Source of the DNA: Cardiocondyla obscurior
Taxonomy: Eukaryota > Arthropoda > Insecta > Hymenoptera > Formicidae
Direction: 5' to 3'
DNA length: 64,000 nt
Assembly: GCF_019399895.1 (NCBI RefSeq)
Contig: NC_091879.1
Coordinates: 2,232,001 to 2,296,000 of the forward strand
The notes under the pieces are model-generated. The model was not told the origin of the DNA and ran no database searches. It was given only the letters and a program-made list of their open reading frames with translations. The position numbers and the translations under genes are program-made. Position 1 is the stretch's first letter. Every line of letters starts with the position of its first letter. This document shows, piece by piece, positions 28,129 through 41,261 of this stretch.

Positions 28129-28171
28129 TAATTTTTATAGTTATATTAAAATTTTCTTCGTGTATCCGAGT
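28129..28171. repeat. AT-rich dispersed repeat, partial copy C
   Basis: It shares ataattttta and aaaattttcttcg, followed by tgtatccgag where copies A and B have cgtatcgag. It is shorter and more diverged, and lies about 1 kb before copy B in the same orientation. Confidence 0.55.
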
Positions 28172-29161
28172 AATAGCATCTGTCGCCAGTGTTCGATCGG
28201 ACTTGAGATACAAAGTACAAAATCATCCGCGGTAGGGTATGCCTCGAATAAACGCGGCCTCTTCAAAGAGATCAATGGCCATGCACGGAGAGTTGCTATT
28301 TTAATCGATAAACACAACGATGAAGCGATAAAAGGCTCGATGATTATCTTATCAATGTGTACTTGATATTAGACCGCTGATAACGCTCAACGATAAATGT
28401 GAATAATATCATTTAACATCTGACGACAATATCACGCGGCGCACATCGCGAGTGTGACTAAACTACTCTCACAATTATTCCCGTCGACAATCACTAGCGT
28501 GACTTCGGTTCATCTCCGAGATTTTTTTGCGCTAAAGCGGCAAAAAAAAAAAAAAAAATTTCCGCGAGTCCAAATCGATCCCACGGGAGGAAAATTGTTC
28601 ACGTTTCTCGTCCAACGATATTTCATCGGACGGCGCCGAGGTGTTTTGTTTGCGCAATAATAGGCTCGCCATCGAGACGACTCGTCGGTTGTTAAGCGAC
28701 GAGGGGGGGCCGCGATTTTCCTCGAGCGATCGCCGATACATCTCGCGGGTTTCCCGCGCGATTATGTGCAAATGCGCGACTAGCGACCATTCGACGATTG
28801 GCCAAGCCGCTCACGCAGAACCGAAAGGTCGACGTGCCTCCGCCGAGAGTGCGTGCCTCCTTCTCGTGGGAACACTTGCCGGTGCGATTTTCTTGCGGAC
28901 AGTGCGCGCGGCCGAAAGGGAAAGCTTTTCCCCCGAAACGATACCTTGACCTCCCGCGGGCAGATTTCGCCGTCCGCGAGCGTACCTTCCCCGTAATAAC
29001 GTAATAAATCTGCCAACTTTCCGCGCCCGGAGGTCGTTTCACTCGAGTGACTTCCACGCGCGACGCAAGGTATTTCGGTTGACACTATGTTTGCTGGAAG
29101 GATTTATATTTTAATTACAAAATTAAATACTATGGCATTCTCTTCCGCGACGTTTCAACAT

Positions 29162-29249
29162 ATTATAATTTCAAATATATTTTTTAGTATAATTTTTAGT
29201 ATAAAATTTTCTTCGCGTATCGAGCACGCGGTGGCACGAGATTACTGGG
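29162..29249. repeat. AT-rich dispersed repeat, copy B
   Basis: This is the direct copy of 25111-25198. The junction of AT-rich sequence with the GC-rich cgcgtatcgagcacgcggtgg is conserved in both. The flanks do not match, so the unit is short. Confidence 0.85.
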
Positions 29250-32200
29250 CGCGATCTAACGCAGACAATTTAATTTAACGCGATCGAGTAAATTTTCTTC
29301 CTCGAGTGTAAAATGGGTTATGAGTACCATAGGCGATCTGCGGCACTAGGGTGCTAAGTCCCCGGCGAAAGAATCCAGGATACAGCGACGGGGAGAAGAG
29401 AAAGAGAGAGGAGAGAGAGAGAGAGAGAGAGAGAAAGAAAGAGAGACACCCGCCGGGTCGGTCTGGCGGTGTCGCCAGGGTGTCTACCACGGATCATCGG
29501 GGAAAGTTGGCGAGCGCAGAGTCAAGGCCACAGGGGGCTGCAGCGCCGGCGTCGGTGCCTCATCCACCCTCTCGCCGCCACCCTCGGCCGCCGCCGCCCG
29601 TGTAACCCATCGAGAGCCGCCCACCCTCCCCGCGTCCCGGTAGGCCGTGTCTATGCTGCAGCGACGGTCGATAGACTTGTCTGCGCGCACGCGCAACCGA
29701 AGGTCTCGTCAGCTGCGCCATTGATTCCCACCCACCCCCTCGCGCCACCCCCCGGCGCCCTGTCCTGCCTCGGCAGACTTAAAGAGAAGAGGACCGTATA
29801 ATAAAGGTCGCTAATTTGTGTAACGCCGACGATTGAGGAGCGAGCCGCCTTGATGGGATCAAGGAAGGTCTCAAAGAGGAATAAGGACGGCGCGGAACGA
29901 CCTGCGAGGACACGCGGTTCTCCGATCGAACGCTACGTCGATGTTCGTGCTCGTGGTCCTCGAGAGAAAACGCGGCCGGGCTCGTTCCCTTCCACGAATA
30001 GTATTTTCAGGCGAGGAAGACCCGGGAGAGAGTTCGGAGCAAGCGGTCGGTAACGATTTCAAGAGAGATACCCATTCGAAACTAGGCTCATTCCCGAGTT
30101 TACGGCGCAGTTTGAACATTCATACGAAATAAGGAAGAGAACGGGCGCGTTTAATTCGAATTTATGTACGTGCAAATTTTAAGCAGGATCAGCGCTCCCC
30201 GTAGATTTTAGTGATCCCGGAATAGTCGTCGGAGTTTTACGACCGCCAAAGACAGAAGTGCCATAAAGTCGAATCGAGCGAAGGAGATAGATCAAGAGGA
30301 AGGGCCGGGTGTTAATTAGTTCGTACGATCGTCTATCAAACATTCCGGCGTTCGCCACGACGAAAAAAGCGATTAGATCACTTCCGCGCTAAGCGAACTT
30401 CAACGCAAATCGCGGCATTCGATCGCCAAGCGGAAGAAATAACGAGAACGACGGTCTTCGAAATAAAACGGTAGAATCGAGGAAGCTCGCGGATGAGATG
30501 CCATTGTATGTCTGTTTAAGATCGGTCGAATGATGGACCAACGGCTCGCCGAAGTCCGACCGGGACTGAGATACCGGATACGAACAATAATTTCATGACT
30601 ATCGGTCGAGAGGCTACACGGTGCTGATCCCTCGATCGCAAACATCCCGCTCGCATCCCTCCTCTTTCATGTAACCGTAGAACCCGGGGCCCTTCGACTT
30701 CCCATTGCACCACCGCGTTGATTCTTCCCGCCTTCGGGCTGACCGTTCCGAGGGGAGATTATTCGAGGCTCGCTACAAATCTAACGGCGGGAACAGCTTC
30801 GGTACGATTTCGAAAAGCGCCAGACGGAAAAGAGCGCGCCGTGACTTCGCAAAGAATAAATCACGACACTTTTTTTTTTTACTCGTCACGGAAACCGGCG
30901 TCGTTCGACGCTCGCGAAACTCGCGCCTTTTAAACACGACGAACGCAAGAGAAGTTTTCTCAAAGTTGCGCGACGTCTGGAAACAACTGACGGACGCGCA
31001 ATAGACACGCGTTCTAAAGAGAAGAGCGAGACGAGCATGGTAAACTAAACGAGCGAGTCACTCACTTTTGAAGCGGCGTCTCGCCGCGCTTATCCACCGT
31101 CACTTCACACTTGTTGTCGGCTCCCACGGAAAACAAGCGTCGCGTGTAACGGCGAATAAACGATCCGCGAGAGTTTCACTTTAAAGCCCGAAAGTTCGCC
31201 TCGCGGATACTCGCTCGTTCAAAGTTCTCGCGGAACTTCTGATCCTGACGCGCGGCGGGGAAACTTGCCGCTCGCGGACGCTGAAGCGGTCGCGAGAAAA
31301 CGACTGCCGGCAAACAACGTCGGCGAGCGCGACGGAAAAAAAAGAGAAAGAAAATAAAAATCTGTTGATTCAAAGAAATAAATTCTCGTGAGTTAAAAAA
31401 AAAAAAAAATTATATCGGACTCGATTGTACAGATACGCTATCGAGTATTCGTTTCCCTTCTATTTATTCTATTTCGTTCATTTTCGTTTCGATCACAGTC
31501 AACCCAGCCGTGAACTCGGCGCGAAGAACGCGATCGCGTTTCCATTATTGTATCAATGGCGTCGAAATACCTGGCAGTCGCGGTTTTGACATTCCACTGG
31601 CGTCCCGGGCCATCAACCTGCTAGGGGTTGCGGCTAATGTCGTTGATATTCAGGACTCAAAGTGCGAGGGTCGCGTTAATGTCACGGGAGAGGGTTCGGT
31701 GTCCAAGAGGGCTGCGTGCGGTATCCACCCCGTGTGGCGGACATCTCGGTCTACCAAGGGACAAGAGGGGAAGGGGGTGAGAGTGAGGATTGGCCCGGGG
31801 ATCGCCCGGGTGCGAGCTCGCGCGAACCGCACGAATAACCGAAAGGGTTGCCACCTTCACAGACGACGTCCGTGGACTTCTCGAGTCGCCCCCCCGTCGT
31901 CCAGCGAACGTTATCCGAGTAATACCGATAATACGACTTTTCTACGAAACTTCCTAGTTTCGGCGAGATCTCCTCCCTTTCGTTTCTCCCCCGAGAAGAG
32001 GGAGTCGTAGCGGCGGTCTTCGTCGAGTGCAAGTGACCCACTGGCGCTCGACAAAGGAGATATCCGAACAAAGAGACCCTTTTCGACTCGTGTTCCTTCT
32101 CGCGTGAAAATAATCGATGTGGCGCTCTGTCCGTGCACCGCGGGCCTTCTTTTCCTTTTTCCCGGCCGGCTCCGTTTTTCCCCTTTGAAGCGAGGGAAGA

Positions 32201-35200
32201 TCGCCATCACGAGGAAAACAGAAGGGGAAAGCGGATAGATATCAGACCGAACAACGCCCGACGGAACTTCCCGAGTGAAATTGCGGTCCCTAATATTATT
32301 GACAATTGATACGACACACGCCTCGTGGCGCTCTTAGAATTTTATCGGGAACCCCCAAGCTCGCGAGAGAAATTGCTTTTCTTCCCGGATCGGTGTCGTT
32401 TGGTTCCCGGGATATTCAGAAGCTCAAATATCGCAAATACCGTGCATAAAGCGATACATTCATCGCCGTATCAATTCTAAACAGGAAACGGAACAGCTGT
32501 GAATTTTGGTATAAATCTAGCCTTGCAATTTTTTTTTTTTTTTAAGATTTTTAAAGTTTCATTATTTTTATACGGCGAGGAAGGGAGGGAGGGGGAGGAT
32601 TCAGCGTCTGATAGACCTCTCAGAAGGTTCCGTCGTCGTCGGGCGGTGCCGGGCATTGTCCAGACCGGTGGAATGGCATCCTATTAAAATCGCCAAGATG
32701 GAGCCGGTCGAAGTGCCGGGGATAGTTGAAGGGCGGGAAACGCACGGAGTCGTCCCAGGTATGTAACGTCGTATAACCTGCGTGACTTATATTTCTAACC
32801 GCCCAATATTTCCCGTCCGTGAAATACCGCGAGCATTCTGGCGAGACGAGCGAGGGACGAAGACCGAGAAACTTTCGGCGAAAAGTTGTTATCGCTCCGG
32901 ACCGCCGCACCCTTCCACGATCGGAGCAGAGGAGAACGCGGGGTAAATCCTTCGCGAATCCTTTGTTCCGGCTATAATACATGGACAGTCCTGAGTAATC
33001 CCTTTGTCCCTGATCCCCCGACTTTCTATTTTCCATTTAACTTTTCTGAGCCCCCTGGATCAGCTTTCATCACCGGAACTTACGACGCCGCTAATTTCGG
33101 CGGAATTGAACTCGATATCGTGTTAATATTTAACGGCGTAGGTTAATTAATATTTGAATTAAAGTTCCAAATAAAAGCTGTACTTTTTTCTTTTTTTTTT
33201 TTTTATTTCGTCTTGTTTTATTATAAATTTTATATTTCGACATTTTATTATTTTAACAATTATTAATATAATAATTAAAAGCCTCGGTGAAATTGCTTAA
33301 GAGATGTAGAAATTGAGGTGGAAGTGTTCCTTCTCCTTGTTTGTTGTTACTTCATTTCGCCGCTCGTAAATACGTTTTGTGGACCATTTAACTGTTCGAA
33401 CTCCACGCGATGCTTTTAAAGAAAGTAAGAAGGTTCGTCTCGCGCAAGCTCGTATTCGCATTAACTGGGGAGTGCAACGAGCGCATCCACTTCTCGTAGG
33501 AATTTACGACGCTGCCGAGTTTCGCAAGTCAATTGTCTGCGCCGAATGAAGTTTTCTCTGAAAGCAAGATGCCCCGCGAGTAACGTTGCCGGCCCTTCGT
33601 CAAACTCATCGCGGAACAATGCGTGTAAACTTTTATCGAAGAAAATAAATCCCCTTAACGAAAGAAAACGCCGCTAATTAGCGAGCGATCGCGACGAGAT
33701 CAAACAAGAGAATATCTTTTGTCAGGCGCAACTAAAGCTTTTTGTTTTTTTTTTTATTAAACTGATAAGTCAATTTTTTGATAAGTTGAAGTCTGCGAGT
33801 TCCGCTATTCGCGTTCGGTCGATCTTCCGCAACGGGTAAACATAGTCCGCGCCAAATCATGCAGAAAGCAGCACGAGAAAAGCGAGAACGAACGAACGGG
33901 AGACGAGGTGGAGCGGGCACAAGCGCAGATGTCGTCTCCGGATTATCATTAAAGTATGTCTTGCTCGCGTCGGCGAGGCCTCCCTCTTTCTCCGTCAGCT
34001 TATTTATCCGCACTTATGCCGTTCGCCGTTGCGAAGGATAAGTAGGAATTAAATATTCGAGAACGGGCGAGAGAAACAGGAACAACGCGGGGAAATCAAT
34101 ACTTGAGCACAGTCCGAGTGGCGTATGTCTCTTTGCGCGCGCACATACACACGCAACGTGCACCTACGCGTGCAGCGACTTTAACGGATACTTTTACTCT
34201 CTTGCGCTTTTTCCTTGACCTCGAAATTGCCTACCATTTTGGGGCGCTTGGTTGTGAGATCGGAGAAAGAAAGGATAGTCGGGTTTTCTCCTCCTCCCCC
34301 TTTCTCTATTTTCTATCACGACGAAGCCCATGAAATCGCGTCACATTCGTACGCAATCAAGCAAGTTTTCACCCAGAACTAACTCTCGAGAGATCCGGCC
34401 TCTCTCTCTCTTTTGTGCCGTTACCCTCCGGGTCGTCAAACCGAATTCATCGTAACGCATTAACAGCTGTCGCGGCCGATCGTGGATCGTTACCGTTTTC
34501 GCTGGCAGTCCCGAAATCTGAACGAAGGAGCGGGTGTCACTCGGGGATCACGCCGGCACAAGAGAGACGCGTACCTACAAGCGGCCAGGGTCTTTATCCG
34601 TCGACAATACGGCGAAATGGCAAAGGCAGCGGGGTGGTGTTCGATTCGGCCGAAGTGGGACAGAAAAACGGCGAGCGGCGGCGGATAATAGTCGGCTGAT
34701 TCGGTGGCCGTCAAACGCGCGTCGACACTCCGGCGCGGCGTCAAAAAAAAAAAAAGGGAGTGACGTCGAATTGAAAATTAATCACCATTGTGAAATAATC
34801 CGAAGGGTTGTTAAATGACGGGACCCCGTGCTGAAACAGAACTGCACCGCGAGACTCGGTTCCGTTAAGCGACGACTCGCACCAGTAAGCGATATTCCAG
34901 CCGGTGGATTAAGATTTCGCGTGCGAGCGCCGGGCACTTGTTTCGCTCTAATCGCCGGCGTGACAAAACGCACGAACGTACGCGGAATCTGTGTTAAATC
35001 TCGACCCGACTTTTTATCTCTCGCGACCCCATTCGGGCGAGTTAACGTCATTCGTGCGACGAAAGGAGTTACGAGTTTTGAAGACGCGCTTCAATTCACG
35101 CCTCCCCTCTTTCTTGAGATATAATCGCTGTCGCGTTCGGTTTTAACAAAGATATAAATAATTATATATATATAAACATATTTTAATTACGCTCGTGTTT

Positions 35201-36049
35201 GCGATTTAAATTAAACTCCCGTTGTCAATTTTCGAGCCGCAAATTATTTACGCATCGTTCGCCTTACGCAAATTTAATTATGCAACAGAAGGTGAAAGAA
35301 GCAGAGTATTGTGGGTTTGACATTTTGCCAGCTCGGGCTATTTCTGCGGGCCCGGCGCCGCTGACATTCGATGCATTTATCTTCGTCACAGCGTCCGAGA
35401 AACAATATTTACCAAGTCGCGAGATAAAGAGCCCGCAGTTCTCGCGCGGCGGGCTGCAATAATAAACTATCGTGCCGATGTAACGCTTAGCGTATCGAGC
35501 ATTCGACGGAATGATAATATTCGGGTCGTTCAACCGACGCGCCCCGGAGGAAGATTTGTGAGTCGCGCGAAAATAAACATTTTTTTTTTTTTAATTTCGG
35601 CAGCGCAAAAAAACGGCGGCAACGTTTTAATTGTTCGAAAAAAAAAAATTGATCACGGATAATGAGCGAGAGTTTTATAAAACTGCACCGTTAATTTGTT
35701 TTTTTTTTTTTTTTTTGCCGAGTTAACGAGAAACTGTACTTAAGTCATTAATTATTAACGCATTAACGAGATCGCATATCTCGGCTTGAAACAACTCGAC
35801 GCCATAGCGGATTGAAAGATCCCAGCCGCAATTCGCGCGGGCTCTTTAAGCAGCCGGTAAGTATCGCCGTCAGCCACTCGCGCGATTTATAGCTCGCGGG
35901 GGTGCGTAGCCTGGTAATTAACGAAACTTTCGACGAAGCGTAACTTTTCGGTGAGAGAAGAAACATTGGGAGGCGAAGGAAATCACGTGAATTCGCGCGG
36001 AACCGAGAGAGAAAGAGAGAACCAGCTAGCAAAGATAATTTTCGCAGTT
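29250..36049. other. intronic stretch, CpG-rich, nothing recognised
   Basis: GC-rich blocks (29300-32300) carry several overlapping frames, including 166 codons at 31510-32010 (plus) and 138 codons at 33036-32620 (minus). AT-rich DNA and T/A runs follow (33140-33300, 35580-35720). No domain is seen. Confidence 0.5.
29401..29447. repeat. GA microsatellite
   Basis: About 47 bases of almost pure GA with a few AAA interruptions. Confidence 0.95.
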
Positions 36050-36131
36050 CATTGTCAAAGATCCCGAGTTCGGGACCGACTATCTCCTCTATTTTTTCCG
36101 ACTTTCTTACAATTGGGGGTTCGTCCGGGAT
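36050..36131 (+). mobile_element. LTR 3' end (U5) followed by a retrotransposon primer-binding site
   Basis: The segment ending ccgactttcttaca at 36111 resembles the end of a second LTR-like segment at 39979 over about 60 bp. Two bases after the terminal CA comes TGGGGGTTCGTCCGGGAT (36114-36131). It begins TGG, as expected for pairing with a tRNA CCA end, and from memory it is complementary to the 3' end of tRNA-Pro with one mismatch. This is the usual layout LTR - short spacer - PBS, plus orientation. The upstream limit of this LTR is not clear. Confidence 0.6.
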
Positions 36132-39100
36132 TGAACTGAGACGAGTCGACAACGTGAGGTATAATATGTCCTGCAGTTTGTGGTTAGGGGCTTGATGAGG
36201 GCCGACGGAAACGGACGGTGGGTATCGGTGCTTCGGGACCAAAGAAGGTGCCGCGCGGGCCGAAAAGAGTTGTGGAATAGGTGCCTCGCGACCAGAGTGC
36301 CTAAGTCTTTGGAGAGACCACGAAAGCCGTCGAACGCGGAATAACGAATTAGCGTGGTAGCGCTATCGGGGGCGAATGCAACGCAGAATGGTCGAGTTGC
36401 AGGAAAAAAGTGAATCGAGCAAAATAGATCCGCGTCGATAATACGGAATAATTTACTTTATTTTATGTACATTGTGCCGAGGAGACGATTTTTTTGGTGG
36501 GAGTAAAACAGGGGGAAAGAAGGGAGATGACGGCGTAGGGGATGCGGAAAAAAAAGGCACCGCTGGGGATTTTTTAGGGTTCCTAAGGACGACCTTATTT
36601 AGAGCCTTAACATCAACGCGGACTCCGCTATAGGACGCGGAACGATAAAAAGCGGGTATATAGGCGAACGTAAAATTCGTTACGATCGAAACTTCGCCTA
36701 CTTCCGCTACCATCCCGAGGAAGAGAAGTAATTACTTACGAAAAAGACTCCGAGAAAGATGTGCGAGAGCTGTTCTTTGTGCGATTTTACAATTTCTGTC
36801 TGACGGCACGACTTTAATAAAAAAAAAAAAAAAAAGCTCGTATTCTTAAAGAAACTGTTGTACTTTTAATAAAAGGCACTTTTTAGCGAATAAAAAAAAA
36901 ATTATATTCCAAGATAATACTTGTAGCGTAAAAATTAAATTATAAAAATTGAAAGTTAATTTATTAGACGGTATCAGATGTTATCAAAAAATTATTAAAT
37001 TTTACGATAAAAAAAATTATTTAAAGATCCGAGAAAAATTTCAGAAAATTTTAATATTCGAAAACTGTCCCGGGTCATTCAGTGATTCATTGAGGGTCAC
37101 CTGAGTTTTTCGAGCAACATCTTCGAACTCGATTTGATCGGTGCCCGACTTTACTCGGAGACGAGGTTGCACCGGGAATAAATAATACGTGTTGCAATAT
37201 CGATAAACCGACGACTCTGATTTTGGTCCTCGCGAGCGCTTTGCATACCGATTCGACCGATCAAAGGTCCCGATGGTTCTCGGCCGCAGCTCGTTAGGGC
37301 GCGATCGTTAAGGGTTCGTATTACTGGGACAATCTTGCGCGATTGAATTTGGGCCGCCCATCGATTGAAAATAATGAAAGAGGCTGCGTGAGGAATCGAG
37401 CCACGGGTCCATTCTGGTTGAAAAAGGGCACCGGGCATTTCGTATTCTTTCCCGGGAGGGGGGGAAGGGCGAAAGGGATTAAAATTATTTAAGGCCGGCC
37501 GGTCGTAATTGTACGATTTACGAGGCCCGCGAGATCAGTGGTCGCCTGACGAATGGCCGCCGGTGCCTTCTAATTAGCGGTTATTGTTTATTCGCGATCG
37601 CGTTTTACGGTGGGCGCGACATTTCGGCTCGGCGGCCGCTAATTAATTCGCCGCATTAATCTGTACGTACGGCCGCGCGGTTTTACGCGCTGGTTAAATA
37701 ACAGGTGATACGCGTGATAAAGTCGGGGCTTTTCTCTCCTAACGAGGCGACCCGCTAGGCGCGTATTAAAATTAATTATCGGCGCGTCGTAACTCCTTCG
37801 AGGATTTTGCTTCTCGCGCGGGCGATCTTTCACGCGAGACAGACTTAATTACCATGAAACCATTCTCAAAATATTGTACATATATAATAAGAATATAATA
37901 ATAAATTTAATAATATTAAAATTTAAAAAAGTACAATAAAAAAGTTTTTATACTACCGTAATACATAAATAAAAGCTATAAAAAAAATAATAATTAGTAT
38001 CTTATCGATTGCTTCTTCCGGAGAGAAAAGCACGGATTTTTGCAGAAAAAAAGGTAATCGCCGACCCAAGATAACCGCGAGCGACTTGCAGTATTCGTTA
38101 AGGGGAAGGGACCTGCCGCGACGTTTTAAGTCGATTAAGCTCTCGCGGTAGCTCGCGATGCCGTCGTCGCCGTCGCTCACGTCCCAAGTAATTGCATACG
38201 CAAGTCGGGCCTCTCTCTCTCTCTCTCTCCTTCTCTCTTGGCGTCGCCGAAGGTCCGTGCTCGCGGTTCATGGCGGTGCATTGCACGCGGCCGCGAGTGT
38301 TGCATACGTACGTGCAGTGAATGGCATTGAGGGGGCCTCTATCTATAGAGACTAGATTAGAGTGCGTTAGCCTCGCGCCGGCTATACAGTCTCTCCTGCC
38401 CTCTCTTCTCTCTCCTCTCCCCCGTGCACGCATCGTCGGTACTGCTATATTTGTAACGGGGCGGGTGGATACGACCGGCGACTTCGTAACTAGCGCGCCT
38501 CCGCCTATCGCTGCCGTGATAACCGACGGATTTGCTTCTCGCTATCCGCGCCCGATAACGGATGCTGACCGTGGCGAAGCGCGCGCCTTCCATCTCACGT
38601 GCAGGCATCTCCTCGTACGCTCGCGTTCCGGTCTGATAAGACGCGTGACGCGATCCAGCTGATAAAGCGCGACTAGAAAATCGTCGTGTTAGACGTCGGA
38701 AGTGATGTCGGAACGGAGAAAATATGACGCTGAGAATTATTTTAGCTAGTCACAGCATTTAATTTTCTAATGAGAGTATTTAATTAAATAGCGTGATTTA
38801 ATATTAATTAACAGGATTTAAATTTAAATTCGTAAAATGGAATTTTCTCTGGATTCAACAACCTAATACGTTTGTTCTCTTTCTTTTTTTTTGTGCTATC
38901 AATCGCGATTTCAATCCGACCACAGGCAACGTCTTCGTTTGATGCGGAATAAAATCGTCGAGGGTGCGCGGCTCTAAGGCTACATTATTCCGTGGAAGAT
39001 TAAGCCGCCCCCTGACGCGGCTCGAAGCTTGCTCTCGCCAAATATTTCTCAACTAAGCCAGGGCAAATGTTGTACCATGTAAACGTGTGAGGTACGCGAC

Positions 39101-39567
39101 AATGGCCGCGGTAACGCAGCGTAATAACGCGATATATTTCCCCGCGATAGTGCACTACGTTTGCATTCGCCAAATATTTGGCGAGCGCCGTCTAGCACCA
39201 GCAATGAGAAAGCCGAAGACCGAACGCGAATCATTCCCTCCCAAAGAAACATCGTGAACTTTTTACCTAACTGGATATTCCTTTGCGTTTTACGTCGTGA
39301 AGCTCGAAAAATCGGCAGATGCAATATTTTTGCGCCGCGCGCGTTCTTTGATCGGCGAGTGTTGCGCAACAAGGCTTCGGTTTCCGAGCGTGCCCCGTCG
39401 ACGAACCGGCGGTTCCAGTTTTTCAATAATACCGGTTTCCTTGGTTCTGCCGGCCGGCCTGGCCAGCCTAACGAGAGCCGTTAGGTAACTCGAGGGAGAT
39501 CGATTCTGCGCGCGCGAGAACGCGCGTGTGCACGCACCACCGTGCATCGGTAGAGGAGGATGTACAC
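36132..39567 (+). other. putative decayed interior of the LTR element, no recognisable gag or pol
   Basis: Between the primer-binding site and the polypurine-like tract I find no frame with protease, reverse transcriptase or integrase motifs. Long A runs (36816, 36892), an AT-rich block (36900-37050 and 37860-37990) and a CT microsatellite (38211-38238) are present. Either the interior has been replaced or decayed beyond recognition, or the two LTR ends are unrelated insertions. Confidence 0.35.
38211..38238. repeat. CT microsatellite
   Basis: About 28 bases of CT repeats with one CTT interruption. Confidence 0.9.
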
Positions 39568-39594
39568 GAGGAGGGGGAGGGGCAGGGAGCGGGG
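39568..39594 (+). promoter_or_regulatory. polypurine-tract-like sequence before the 3' LTR
   Basis: There are 26 purines out of 27 bases, mostly G runs, ending 22 bases before the TGTCAG of the LTR-like segment. Its position and composition suit a plus-strand priming site, although in intact elements the tract normally touches the LTR. Confidence 0.35.
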
Positions 39595-39616
39595 ACCAGA
39601 GGAACCAGAGTACCAT

Positions 39617-39979
39617 TGTCAGCTCTGAAACACCCTCAGAGTCCTCCCATGGCAACTACGTCCCCGTAGAGTTCTCTCTATTCCTTTTTCTTTCTCTCTC
39701 TCTCTCTCTCTTTCTCGTCGCCTAGCCTCGCTCGCGCGTTGTCGCGTCGTCTCGCACGCGTGTCGTTACTCGCCTCGCCTCACGTATCGTCGCCTAGCCT
39801 CGCTCGCGCGTTGTCTCACTCGCGTGTTGTCCAATCTCTGGGCCAAGTAGGACGGCGCTTATACTTCCAGCGTCGGACCGATGCTATCCGCGAGAGCTTG
39901 CGTTCGCTCTGTGGCCCATTATTTAAAAAATCATTCGAGTTCGAAATCGACTATCTCTATTTTTTCCGATTTTCCTACA
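39617..39979 (+). mobile_element. probable 3' LTR of a decayed retrotransposon
   Basis: This 363-bp segment starts TGTCAG and ends CCTACA. Its last ~60 bp match the LTR end at 36050-36111 (shared core ctattttttccga), in the same orientation. A purine-rich tract (39568-39594), like a polypurine tract, precedes it. It contains a CT microsatellite (39681-39716) and a 29-bp direct repeat. No target-site duplication is clear, and its first 300 bp do not visibly match the DNA upstream of 36050, so the two ends may come from different insertions. Confidence 0.45.
39715..39815. repeat. 29-bp direct repeat, 72-bp period
   Basis: The sequence tcgtcgcctagcctcgctcg (first 20 of 29 bases) occurs at 39715-39743 and again at 39787-39815, perfectly. 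It lies within the LTR-like segment just after its CT microsatellite. Confidence 0.9.
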
Positions 39980-41226
39980 TATTATTTAATTAATTAATCA
40001 CTTAATTAATCCCGAGCAATAGCGATTCTTTACTATGTCCAACTTGCGTTTACGAAAGTTATTTCTTTATCTTCCTTTCGAACGGCGTATATTTGCGAAT
40101 TTTTGAAACACGGTAAGCCGACAAAAACCAAACGAAATCGTACACGAGAGCAATCTATCTCGCGAAGGACGGGATCGCAATCTTCTCGAGAAGGAACTTT
40201 CGCCGGTCTATGCCGAGTGGCGCTAAAGCTTTGAATGATACTTCTGTTCGAGGGGGGCAGAGATTAATTAAAAGGACCAGTTCGTAAGAACGACGTTGAA
40301 AAGCTTTCTCTCACAGTTCGGTCGCCGAGATAAAACCTTTCTTCCGCGCGTTTCGCGGATCGGCGGACGTCGATTTTCAACGAAGTCAATGTCAACTTTT
40401 AAAACGCAGTCAGCTCTCGTTAATTGCAGGCGATATTATGCGCCTTTCGTCGCCGCGATACGACTGATAAAAAAAACAAAAATTACATTTGACGAAAAAT
40501 AGATAAAGCCGGCTCTGTTGATTTAAAGAATGTTATTTTTAAGATTATCGCATTCGGAATTGTGCGGCTGCGGAGTCGCCGGGCGCGGCGCAAAAAAAGG
40601 CGCGGCGCGCGTTTCTCGCGTTTTATCGGCTCTCCTCCACATTGTCGACTAATCTCTGTAATACGGTGTAAACAGCGCTATTTACTTCGTGCGAATCTCG
40701 CGCGCGAGCGCGCCTGTCGCAACTACGTTTTCATAACAACACGTTACATAACCGCGCGTTAGTCATCGGGGTGCGATGTGGAGTTCTATCATCAGCTCTA
40801 ACGAGGAGCCCAAACATCATCACGGTGCGGAGAGAAAAAAAAAAAAATAAGCGTAGGTCGCCGTGGCAATCAAGAGTGACTTTCGAGAGAGGAAAAAAAA
40901 AAAATAAAAAAAACGTCGCTCAAAAAACGTATGACAAACGCGACGTTTTCTACAAAAATAGTTTATACTTAGCAGCGCACGATATTTGCTGCTTTGTTGT
41001 GACGCTCGGCGGAGAATTATAACGTCTGGCGCCAGCGGTTACGTGAGCGGCGACGAATGAACTTTATATTTCCGTAACACATGCTTTCTAGATCGCAATC
41101 CGACTGAAATTCATCATCTACCGACAGTTTAACACGGCACACACCGGTCGGGCGATGAATTATTTATCAACTTTCTTCATTTCGCGCCTAATTTCGCGAG
41201 TCCGAGATTTCGTGGAGAAGAAAAAC

Positions 41227-41261
<35 letters not shown>

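Noticed and set aside
31510..32010. 166-codon plus-strand open frame
   Set aside because: No domain, and overlapping minus-strand frames of similar length.
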